The translations under genes and the position numbers were made by a program. This document shows positions 46,466 to 55,214 of a DNA stretch of 64,000 nt, piece after piece. The stretch is from Marinobacter azerbaijanicus (GTDB lineage: Bacteria; Pseudomonadota; Gammaproteobacteria; Pseudomonadales; Oleiphilaceae), in the NCBI RefSeq assembly GCF_030250645.1, contig NZ_JASSVS010000003.1, positions 310,001 through 374,000 on the forward strand, written 5' to 3'. The notes below the pieces were generated by a model, which was not told the origin of the DNA, made no database searches, and was given only the letters and a program-made list of their open reading frames with translations. Positions within the stretch are counted from its first letter, which is position 1; every line of letters begins with the position of its first letter.

Positions 46466-49096
46466 ATGAAGCTTGGCAAAAAGAAGAACTCTGACGAGGC
46501 TGCATCTGACAGGAATCCAGGCGGGAAGCAGGCAAAAAAACAGAGCAAAGACAGGAAGACGGCTGGCGGCCCGCGCCATAAGCGGCTGAGTTCCGTTGCC
46601 ATAGGCCAGGCTCTGGTCGTTGTTCTGGCGGGAGTCGTCACTGCTGCCCTGCTTTATTTTCTGTTCGCTGCACCTTCGGAGGCTCGTCGTTACGAGATGC
46701 AGGCCGCCCTGGAGGCTGACGCTGCTGCGGTGAGGGTTAACCAGCGGCTAGCGTTGTTGCAGTCTGCCGTGGAGGGTGTCGCAAGCCAGGATCACGTGCT
46801 GTCTGCTCTGCAGGGAGAGGGTTCCCGGCAAGATGCAGTCGCTGATCTTGCCGGTACGTTACCGGGAATCGAGGCCGTGTACCTGTTCCCCTATGGTGAT
46901 ATTCCGCGCAGCGCCAGCGAGCCAACCCTGGGCTTTGCCGGTCTTGAATTGGCGCGGCGGGCCGAAACCGGTCAGAGACTCTACCCGGACGCCTTTCCAC
47001 GGGATGGGCAATGGTACCTGCAACTGGCTGCGCCAGTGCGTAATCCCCAGAGTCGCGCCGTCGCCGGCAGTATGCTGGTGGTTTTCAGTACGGCACAGCT
47101 GCAGCCGCTGATGTCCGGGGTCAACGAAGAGCTGGGAGGGCAGTTCTCCCTGGTCCAGTCTGTTGACGGCTCGACCCGCACGATTGTCAGCCGGGGAAGC
47201 GGCAACGGCCAGGTCCAGACGCGTGATCTTGCCAATCCGGACTGGGAACTCCAGTACCGGCCTTCGTCACCCCCGGCTCCGTTATTCAACAGCACCCTGG
47301 TAATAATTCTTGCCCTGGTGCCGGCGGTGGTTGCGGCGATCGTTGTCTGGCTGCTTCTGGGAAGCGCACAGAGAGGGTTGAGGCAGGATGTGACAGTTCT
47401 GATCCAGTGGGCCCACAAGGTGTTCGGGGGTGAGCGGATCAAACCTCCCGTCCTGAAATGGGACATGGTGGCGTCAACGGCTGAAGTGTTGCACCGTCTT
47501 GCCCAGATGGTGGAAAAGCGGGTGGCCAAGGCCGGTGAATCTGCGCGCCCCAAGGCGGGATCCGGAGGCCAGGCTGCACAGCCTGCCGCCGACGAGCCCC
47601 TGTTCCAGGACAAGGATATGCTGGACATTGATATGCTGGATGGTGATGACGATGTGCTGGGCTTTGGTGGTTCTGGCGGTCCGGAGGACACACCCGACGT
47701 GGAAGAGGTGCGCCTGCCGGACGCTGAGGTTTCGGATACCATATTCCGTGCCTATGATATCCGCGGCATTGTGGGAGAAACCCTGACCCCCGATATTGTC
47801 ACCGTGATCGGCCGGGCGGTTGGCAGCGAGGCCATAGCACGCGGTGTGAACAGTCTGTGTATCGGCTACGATGGCCGCCATTCCAGCCCTGAACTGGCGG
47901 ATGCCCTGGCGACGGGTGTGATGGCCACCGGGTGCAATGTGATTCATGTGGGCGCGGTGCCAACGCCTGTGCTCTATTTTGCAACCCATGAGCTGGGTAC
48001 CGGTTCCGGAGTCATGGTTACTGGCAGTCACAATCCTGCCAACTACAACGGTCTGAAGATCATGCTGGGGGGAGAAACCCTTTCCGGTGACGCCATCCAG
48101 AAACTGTTGCAACGTATCCGTACCGGTGATTTTTCCAGTGGCCATGGCGTCCAGTCTTCAGAAGACGTTCGCCGTGCCTACCTGGACCGCATTGTTGGTG
48201 ATATTGCGGTAGCGGCACCACTGAAAGTGGTGGTGGATGCGGGCAACGGTATCGCCGGTGAGCTGGCGCCACTGCTGATTGAAGAGCTGGGTTGTGAGGT
48301 CATACCGCTTTACTGCGAGGTGGATGGCAATTTCCCCAATCATCACCCGGATCCCGGCAAGCCGGAGAATCTGGCAGACCTGATCGAACGGGTGAAAACC
48401 GAGGGGGCCGACATCGGCCTGGCTTTCGACGGTGATGGCGACCGCCTGGGCCTGGTGACCAATACCGGCAAGATTATCTGGCCAGACCGTCTGCTGATGC
48501 TCTTTGCCCGGGATGTCGTATCCCGAAATCCGGGTGCCGATGTCATATACGATGTGAAGTGCAGCCGCCGTCTGGCAGGGGTGATCTCCGAGGCCGGTGG
48601 CCGACCGATCATGTGGAAATCCGGCCATTCCCTGATGAAGGCAAAGATGAAAGAAACCGGGGCGCTTCTGGCCGGCGAAATGAGCGGTCACATCTTCTTT
48701 GGTGAGCGCTGGTTCGGCTTCGATGACGGTCTGTATTCCGCTGCACGGCTGCTGGAAATTCTGGGCATCGAGGACCGCCACTGCGATGAAGTCTTTGAGG
48801 ACTTTCCCGAGGACATCAGCACGCCTGAACTGAACGTTGAGGTGTCGGAAGACACCAAGTTCGGGCTGGTGGAGCGCCTAGGGAAAGAGGGTGATTTTGG
48901 TGACGCCAATATCAGCACCATAGATGGCATACGCGTAGAATATGCCGATGGCTGGGGGCTTTGTCGTGCGTCCAATACCACACCAGCGCTGGTGCTTCGC
49001 TTTGAGGCGGAAACGGAGGAGGCGCTGGAGCGCATCAAGACCGTATTCCGTGAGCAGCTGCAGAAAACGGCACCGGATCTTGTCGCCGATTTCTGA
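46466..49096 (+). CDS. algC: phosphomannomutase/phosphoglucomutase with membrane-anchored N-terminal extension
   Basis: An 876-residue protein. The last ~455 residues are a complete AlgC-type phosphohexomutase: start IFRAYDIRGIVGE near residue 423, catalytic phosphoserine in TGSHNPANYNG (Ser ~521), metal loop FDGDGDRLG (~655), and sugar loop GEMSGHIFFGERWFG. Ahead lie a Lys-rich cytoplasmic tail, a transmembrane helix (~45-67), a periplasmic domain of about 200 residues that looks sensor-like, a second helix (~274-298) and an acidic linker. The enzyme makes mannose-1-P or glucose-1-P for polysaccharide and LPS. The ATG at 46466, with AGGATGG, is preferred to the GTG at 46427. Confidence 0.9.
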   Translation: MKLGKKKNSDEAASDRNPGGKQAKKQSKDRKTAGGPRHKRLSSVAIGQALVVVLAGVVTAALLYFLFAAPSEARRYEMQAALEADAAAVRVNQRLALLQSAVEGVASQDHVLSALQGEGSRQDAVADLAGTLPGIEAVYLFPYGDIPRSASEPTLGFAGLELARRAETGQRLYPDAFPRDGQWYLQLAAPVRNPQSRAVAGSMLVVFSTAQLQPLMSGVNEELGGQFSLVQSVDGSTRTIVSRGSGNGQVQTRDLANPDWELQYRPSSPPAPLFNSTLVIILALVPAVVAAIVVWLLLGSAQRGLRQDVTVLIQWAHKVFGGERIKPPVLKWDMVASTAEVLHRLAQMVEKRVAKAGESARPKAGSGGQAAQPAADEPLFQDKDMLDIDMLDGDDDVLGFGGSGGPEDTPDVEEVRLPDAEVSDTIFRAYDIRGIVGETLTPDIVTVIGRAVGSEAIARGVNSLCIGYDGRHSSPELADALATGVMATGCNVIHVGAVPTPVLYFATHELGTGSGVMVTGSHNPANYNGLKIMLGGETLSGDAIQKLLQRIRTGDFSSGHGVQSSEDVRRAYLDRIVGDIAVAAPLKVVVDAGNGIAGELAPLLIEELGCEVIPLYCEVDGNFPNHHPDPGKPENLADLIERVKTEGADIGLAFDGDGDRLGLVTNTGKIIWPDRLLMLFARDVVSRNPGADVIYDVKCSRRLAGVISEAGGRPIMWKSGHSLMKAKMKETGALLAGEMSGHIFFGERWFGFDDGLYSAARLLEILGIEDRHCDEVFEDFPEDISTPELNVEVSEDTKFGLVERLGKEGDFGDANISTIDGIRVEYADGWGLCRASNTTPALVLRFEAETEEALERIKTVFREQLQKTAPDLVADF

Positions 49097-49154
49097 CGGC
49101 TCTGAAAAAACGCAAGAACCAATGACTGGATATTTTACTGACAAGGCAATATGA

Positions 49155-50051
<897 letters not shown>

Positions 50052-50073
50052 TGACGCCCGAGAGGAATGATTC

Positions 50074-51327
50074 ATGAAGCGCCTGCTGACCTTTCTCGTT
50101 GTCCTGACGCTGATCGGCTATGTGTTTTTCAAGGGGGCAGTCTGGTGGCTCGCGGATCAGAGACTTTCCGAGGCCCGCAAGGCGGTGGAAGACGCCGGCG
50201 TGATCGACCGTGGTGAGATCCGTTCCGGTATTGAAGGACGGCTTGTGCTGGGCGATGGCAGCTACCAGGATTTCCGTCTGACCAGACCCGTGGAGTTCGA
50301 CCGTTTGATATTCAACGCGGGCTCACCTGTTGCATTACTGGTTGCCCTGCTGGATCCGGCAGATCTCCCCGCGCACTGGTCACTACAGGCGGAAAATCTG
50401 CGCCTGACGCTGGATACCAACATGTTTCGCAACTGGGTGACGGCCGCAGGTGACAGGGCACCGGCCCTGTTCGCCCCGGTTTGCGGTCCGGACCACCGCC
50501 AGCACCTTGGGAGCGGCGACCTGCTTCGGATCGGAATATCCGGAGTGTCGGGCGAGGGGCTTGTTTTACAGCGTTCCGATGGTCTCTACGGGGAGCTGAC
50601 AACGGCCAATGCCGGCAGTGTCGAAGTGGACTGGCCCGGCGCACGGCTGAACCCCCTGGACCTGGCCGGTCTTGCAGGCTCCACGCAGTCGATAATGACG
50701 GTGACCCTTCGGGATGGTGGTCTGATGCGACGGATATCAGCCTACTGTTCGCGGGAAGCCGGTGTAGAAACCGGAGAGTGGACCAGCATCGTTATGGATT
50801 CCTTCAGTGATGGATTGAGGGCCCGTGGCTTCGAGGCCAGCGGCCAGTTGCTGGCCCTGTATCGCCAATGGCTGACTGAAGGGGGTGAGCTGACCCTGGA
50901 ACTGGATCCGTCGGCCCCCTTGTGGGGTGTGCCTGTGAGGGAAGACGGGGAAGCCGGCGGCGCCAGTCTGAATGTCCGTTACAATCGCTCGGCAGTGCCG
51001 GATGTCTATCTGGCGCGTGTGGAGCCCCAGGTACCGGAACAGCCGGAAGCCATGCTGGAGCCGGTTGTCCCTGGCGAAAACGGTGACAGCAGTACCGTTA
51101 TGGTTGCCGGCTGGAATACCGTGGACAAGGAGGATGCCGAGTCCTGGGCCGGGCAGACGGTGAGAGTCACGCTGGAGAATGGTAACGTTGTCGAAGGTCG
51201 TCTGGTGAGCGTCGGCGACTCGCGGATGGAAGTCGCGCGGCTTCTGGATGGCGGTGAAGTGGCCTATCCTATTGCCATCCGCCTGATTGCAACTTTTGAG
51301 GTCTGGCGTCACGGCCAGGCCCGCTAG
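50074..51327 (+). CDS. unrecognised signal-anchored protein between argB and argE
   Basis: A 417-residue protein that I do not recognise. An N-terminal hydrophobic segment (MKRLLTFLVVLTLIGYVFF) is a signal anchor or uncleaved signal. The rest looks periplasmic and beta-rich, with two Cys (in APVCGPDHRQH and AYCSREAG) that could form a disulfide. The last 60 residues (GQTVRVTLENGNVVEGRLVS, then VGDSRMEVARL) recall a small Sm-like beta barrel, but this is only a pattern impression. It is in the same direction as argB (22-bp gap) and argE (26-bp gap), so is probably cotranscribed. Confidence 0.6.
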   Translation: MKRLLTFLVVLTLIGYVFFKGAVWWLADQRLSEARKAVEDAGVIDRGEIRSGIEGRLVLGDGSYQDFRLTRPVEFDRLIFNAGSPVALLVALLDPADLPAHWSLQAENLRLTLDTNMFRNWVTAAGDRAPALFAPVCGPDHRQHLGSGDLLRIGISGVSGEGLVLQRSDGLYGELTTANAGSVEVDWPGARLNPLDLAGLAGSTQSIMTVTLRDGGLMRRISAYCSREAGVETGEWTSIVMDSFSDGLRARGFEASGQLLALYRQWLTEGGELTLELDPSAPLWGVPVREDGEAGGASLNVRYNRSAVPDVYLARVEPQVPEQPEAMLEPVVPGENGDSSTVMVAGWNTVDKEDAESWAGQTVRVTLENGNVVEGRLVSVGDSRMEVARLLDGGEVAYPIAIRLIATFEVWRHGQAR

Positions 51328-51353
51328 CCCGGAGACGGGACGGAGAGTTTTCT

Positions 51354-52514
51354 ATGTCCGGATCCACACAACACCTGCCAGGCATTCGTGAAATGCTCAC
51401 TAGGCTGATCTCCCAACCTTCGATCAGCAGTGCCTCGGCTGACTGGGACCATAGCAACGAACCGGTGGTGCGTACTTTGGCGGAATGGCTGGAGCCCATG
51501 GGCTTTAATGTCGAACTGCTGGAAGTGCCGGGGATGCCGGGCAAATACAATATGATCGCCACCCTGGGCAGCGGCCCCGGCGGGCTGGTGCTCTCCGGCC
51601 ACACGGATACCGTACCCTTCGACGACAAGCGCTGGCAGAGTGACCCTTTTACCCTCACCGAGCGGGATGGCCGCTGGTATGGGCTTGGCACCTGCGACAT
51701 GAAGGGTTTTTTCCCGCTCGCCATCGAAGCGGCACGGGCCTTCGTGGGGGAGGAACTGAAGCAGCCGCTGATCATCCTCGCCACCGCTGACGAGGAAAGC
51801 TCCATGAACGGCGCCCGGGCACTGGCAGAAGCCGGCCGCCCCAAGGCCCGCTATGCAGTGATTGGCGAGCCCACCGGCCTCAGGCCCGTACGCATGCACA
51901 AGGGCATCATGATGGAGCGGCTCGTGTTCGAAGGCCAGTCCGGCCATTCCTCTGACCCGTCCCTGGGCCGCAATGCCATGGAAGGCATGCACGAAGCACT
52001 GGGCGAACTGCTGGCCCTTCGTTCCGGCTGGCAGGCGAAATACAGCAACCCCAATTTCAAGGTCCAGGTGCCCACCATGAACCTGGGCTGCATCCACGGT
52101 GGCGACAACCCCAACCGCATCTGCGCCCGTTGCGAGCTGCACTTTGATTTGCGCCCCTTGCCGGGAATGGACATGAAAGTGCTGCGCCAGGAAATTCTCC
52201 ATAAGCTGCAGCCACTGGCGAAAAGCCGCGAGCTCTCGATGGAATTCGAGCCGTTGTTCGATGGCGTTCCACCATTCGAAACCCCAGCTGATGCTGAACT
52301 GGTCCGTGCTTGTGAAAAACTCACAGGCCATACCGCAGAAGCTGTAGCCTTCGCAACCGAAGCACCCTGGTTGCAGAAACTGGGATTGGAAACCCTGGTC
52401 ATGGGTCCGGGCTATATCGACCAGGCCCACCAACCGGACGAGTTTCTGGAGCTGTCACAACTGGACCCGGCTGTAAGAATCCTCAAGGGACTGATTAAAG
52501 AGTTCTGTCTTTAA
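51354..52514 (+). CDS. argE: acetylornithine deacetylase
   Basis: A 386-residue M20-family metallopeptidase. Metal ligands and catalytic residues appear as SGHTDTVPFDD (His, then Asp), GLGTCDMKGFFPL (bridging Asp), TADEESSMNGA (general base and metal Glu), and GPGYIDQAHQPDEF (C-terminal His). It removes the acetyl group from N2-acetylornithine to give ornithine. Repeat copy E starts 31 nt after its stop codon. Confidence 0.92.
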   Translation: MSGSTQHLPGIREMLTRLISQPSISSASADWDHSNEPVVRTLAEWLEPMGFNVELLEVPGMPGKYNMIATLGSGPGGLVLSGHTDTVPFDDKRWQSDPFTLTERDGRWYGLGTCDMKGFFPLAIEAARAFVGEELKQPLIILATADEESSMNGARALAEAGRPKARYAVIGEPTGLRPVRMHKGIMMERLVFEGQSGHSSDPSLGRNAMEGMHEALGELLALRSGWQAKYSNPNFKVQVPTMNLGCIHGGDNPNRICARCELHFDLRPLPGMDMKVLRQEILHKLQPLAKSRELSMEFEPLFDGVPPFETPADAELVRACEKLTGHTAEAVAFATEAPWLQKLGLETLVMGPGYIDQAHQPDEFLELSQLDPAVRILKGLIKEFCL

Positions 52515-52545
52515 TCCGCAGGAAGGCAACTCAATAGAATAACGA

Positions 52546-52656
52546 GGGTATTGGCGGGACACTTTCCCAAAACCGTGGAGCGCCAGGGATGGCGCGACCG
52601 AGCCCTACAGGGACGTATTCACGGGCGTGTTTTGGGGAAGTGTCCCGTCAATACCC
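52546..52656 (-). repeat. structured palindromic repeat, copy E
   Basis: A 111-bp element with 28-nt arms at 52546-52573 and 52629-52656 (left arm begins GGGTATTGGCGGGACAC), differing at two positions. Read on the minus strand, the 55-nt core is ACGCCC, bulge GTGAA, hairpin 1 TAC-GTCCCT-GTA flanked by GCCC/GGGC, then hairpin 2 GCGCC-ATCCCT-GGCGC. It begins 31 nt after the argE stop and ends 38 nt before the argA start. Confidence 0.88.
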
Positions 52657-52694
52657 GGAAGACTCCAGAAGCTGAAGACTCGCAGGAGAAGAGT

Positions 52695-54005
52695 TTGAAA
52701 TCGAACGAATGGTTGCATGGATTCCGCCACTCATCGCCTTATATAAACGCTCACCGGGGTCGCACAGTGGTGTTGACCATTGGGGGCGATGCGATTGCCC
52801 ATGGCAACCTGATCAATATCATTCATGACATAGCATTGCTCAGCAGTCTGGGTATCAAGCTGGTGGTGGCATTTGGCGCCAGGCCACAGATTCAGACACG
52901 ATTGGATAATGCCAGTGAGGAATCCAGTTTTCACCGCGGATTGCGGGTAACGCCGGAGCAGCAATTACCATTGGTGCTGGAAGCAATTGGTGGCTTGCGG
53001 GCGTTCCTCGAAAGTCAGCTTTCCATGGGGTTGGTTAATTCGCCCATGCACAATGCGCGTATACGGGTTAGCAGCGGCAACTATGTCACGGCAAGGCCGG
53101 TGGGCGTGCTGGATGGAATCGATTTCGGCCACACCGGCCGGGTGCGCCGGGTGGATGTGACCGGTATCGAGAAGCTGCTGGAGCTGGGACACATCGTGCT
53201 TTTGCCGCCACTTGGGTATTCACCCACGGGGGATGCGTTCAACCTGTCCTACGAGGATGTGGGCAGCCAGGTTGCCGCTGCGCTGCAGGCTGAGAAGCTG
53301 ATCATGTTTACCGAGAACCAGGGCCTTCTTGACGATGACGGTCAGCTGATGCGTGAATTGTCTGCGCGGCAGGCTTCCGATCGTCTGGCCGCCGGCATGG
53401 TGCAGGGTCACGATGGGGATCTTTTGCGGGCTGCCTGCGATGCCTGTGTGAGAGGCGTGCGGCGGGCCCATATCATCAGCTACGCGGACGATGGTGCGTT
53501 GCTGGAGGAGCTTTTTACCCGTGACGGTTCCGGCACCCTGGTCAGTAGTGATAATTATGAACAGATCCGCCAGGCCAGGGTGGAAGACATCGGTGGCATA
53601 CTCGAGCTGATCCAGCCCCTGGAAGAGCAGGGCATCCTGGTGCGCCGTTCACGGGAAATGCTGGAAACGGAAATTGGCAGTTTCGTAGTGGCTGAGCGGG
53701 ATGGCACGATTGTCGGGTGTGCGGCCCTTTATCATTATCCGGATGAGAACGCGGGCGAGCTGTCCTGTTTCGCGGTAGACCAGGCCTACCGACGTGCTGG
53801 TCGCGGCGACGAAATTTTGGCGATGATCGAGAAACTGGCCCGGGGACAGGGCATGCAACGGTTGTTCGTTCTCACCACACAGACCGAGCACTGGTTCCGG
53901 GAGCGGGGTTTCCAGCCATCTACCGTACGGGAGCTGCCCGGTCTCAAACTGGCGTCTTACAACACCCAGAGAAACTCAAAGGTCTTCGTGAAAGCGCTGG
54001 CCTAG
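52695..54005 (+). CDS. argA: N-acetylglutamate synthase
   Basis: A 436-residue classical ArgA. The N-terminal amino-acid-kinase-like arginine-sensing domain (about 1-285) starts with SSPYINAHRGRTVVLTIGGD, and the C-terminal GNAT acetyltransferase (about 290-436) has the VDQAYRRAGRGDEILAM acetyl-CoA loop. It makes N-acetylglutamate from glutamate and acetyl-CoA. The start is the TTG at 52695 (KSNEWLHGF), with AGGAG at 52684-52688. The frame is open back to 52551, but that extension is repeat copy E and should not be translated. The end overlaps the convergent aminopeptidase gene by 30 bp. Confidence 0.92.
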   Translation: MKSNEWLHGFRHSSPYINAHRGRTVVLTIGGDAIAHGNLINIIHDIALLSSLGIKLVVAFGARPQIQTRLDNASEESSFHRGLRVTPEQQLPLVLEAIGGLRAFLESQLSMGLVNSPMHNARIRVSSGNYVTARPVGVLDGIDFGHTGRVRRVDVTGIEKLLELGHIVLLPPLGYSPTGDAFNLSYEDVGSQVAAALQAEKLIMFTENQGLLDDDGQLMRELSARQASDRLAAGMVQGHDGDLLRAACDACVRGVRRAHIISYADDGALLEELFTRDGSGTLVSSDNYEQIRQARVEDIGGILELIQPLEEQGILVRRSREMLETEIGSFVVAERDGTIVGCAALYHYPDENAGELSCFAVDQAYRRAGRGDEILAMIEKLARGQGMQRLFVLTTQTEHWFRERGFQPSTVRELPGLKLASYNTQRNSKVFVKALA

Positions 54006-55046
54006 TCGGGCCAGTGTCTGCTGGCGGACTTCTGGCGGTTGTACGGAAAGGTCCGCCACCGCCCTGTAAAAGGCCCTGAAGTCGCTCTCATTATCCCGGA
54101 GCAGTTGCCGGAACGCAGGCACATGCTGGTTGTACTGGCTGAACAGGGCGAGGTTGGCGTTATTGAGTTCCCCGGGGTTTTCTCCGAACGGACCGGGCTG
54201 GTCCCAGTCTGTCGAAATCGCCTGGTAATCGTCCTTCAGGTTGCTGAATATTTCTGCCTTGTGTTGCCGAAGCTCGGTCTCCGGCAGCGCCCCCTGCTGC
54301 TCATAGAGGGCGTTCAGTTGCCGGGACGCAGCCTCAACCAGGGCGAGGGTCTGGTTGCGTTGCCGCAACCGCGCCAGAGCCCTCTGGAAGCCTTCTTCGT
54401 CACCCCGTTGATCCAGCCACAGACGCAGGCCCTCCAGCTCCACTGCGGTGGCAAAGCTTTCATTGAAGGCCGTATCGTCATTGATATAGACAACACGATG
54501 AGCCAGCTCATGGAACATGAGGGATACCATGCGGTTGTCAGAAAGAGCGGTAAACCCGGTGTGGAGCGGGTCGTCAAACCAGCCCAGTGTAGAATAGGCA
54601 GTAACACCGCCGATAAACGTATCGTAGCCCTTTTCAATGAATGACCGTTGCTCCCGCCGGGCTTTTTCAAGCTCGTAGTAACCACGGTAAGACTGGCAGC
54701 CAATCACCGGATAGCACCACTGGTGCGCTTCAAGGGAAAATTCCGGAACAGCCACCAGGTTTACTACAACCCAGGGCCGCCCCAGTTCGGCATAGGTTGA
54801 AAAAGCATCGCCTACGGGCAGCGCAAGCCTGCCTGCGGCAAACTCACGAGCGTCATTTGCGACACTGAGTTTCTGTTGCAGGGGCGGCGGTGTTGAGGGC
54901 GCGTCGAGGAGTTCGGAAACCGGTTGCGAGGACAACATCAGTGAAAGATGGCCACTGACCGCCTGGCTGTAATAGCCTAAGGTCGTACACCCGGAAAGTG
55001 TCGTTATCAGTAGCATAACGAGGTAGATCTGACTAAGCTGTGTCAT
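53976..55046 (-). CDS. predicted zinc aminopeptidase lipoprotein
   Basis: A 356-residue outer-membrane or periplasmic lipoprotein. The signal ends in a lipobox, LSGC, at about residue 19. The zinc site is HELAHRVVY with a downstream NESFATAVE, so HExxH plus a third Glu, giving a gluzincin-like metallopeptidase of the Aminopep (PF10023) family. Substrate is unknown. Its 3' end overlaps argA by 30 bp in opposite direction. The residue after the lipobox Cys is Thr, which does not suggest inner-membrane retention. Confidence 0.82.
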   Translation of the reverse strand: MTQLSQIYLVMLLITTLSGCTTLGYYSQAVSGHLSLMLSSQPVSELLDAPSTPPPLQQKLSVANDAREFAAGRLALPVGDAFSTYAELGRPWVVVNLVAVPEFSLEAHQWCYPVIGCQSYRGYYELEKARREQRSFIEKGYDTFIGGVTAYSTLGWFDDPLHTGFTALSDNRMVSLMFHELAHRVVYINDDTAFNESFATAVELEGLRLWLDQRGDEEGFQRALARLRQRNQTLALVEAASRQLNALYEQQGALPETELRQHKAEIFSNLKDDYQAISTDWDQPGPFGENPGELNNANLALFSQYNQHVPAFRQLLRDNESDFRAFYRAVADLSVQPPEVRQQTLARLGQRFHEDL

Positions 55047-55214
55047 GGTTCACGCTGTTGTTCATTTGCTGGCTGGCAAGTCGGCCAGGGTTTATATTAC
55101 AGCTATGTTCCCCCAAGTAGCAGGCAGCTGTCGCTGCCTTTCAGGGATACCGGCCGGTGACCGGAACAGTCTGCCCGACTGCGTCACCAGGCTTTGCCAG
55201 AAATCAGGTAGTTC

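Noticed and set aside
47474..48145. 223-codon minus-strand open frame inside algC
   Set aside because: Antisense to a conserved catalytic region of algC; no support as a gene.
52551..52694. N-terminal extension of argA
   Set aside because: The sequence is repeat E and has no ArgA similarity; the TTG at 52695 has a good ribosome site.
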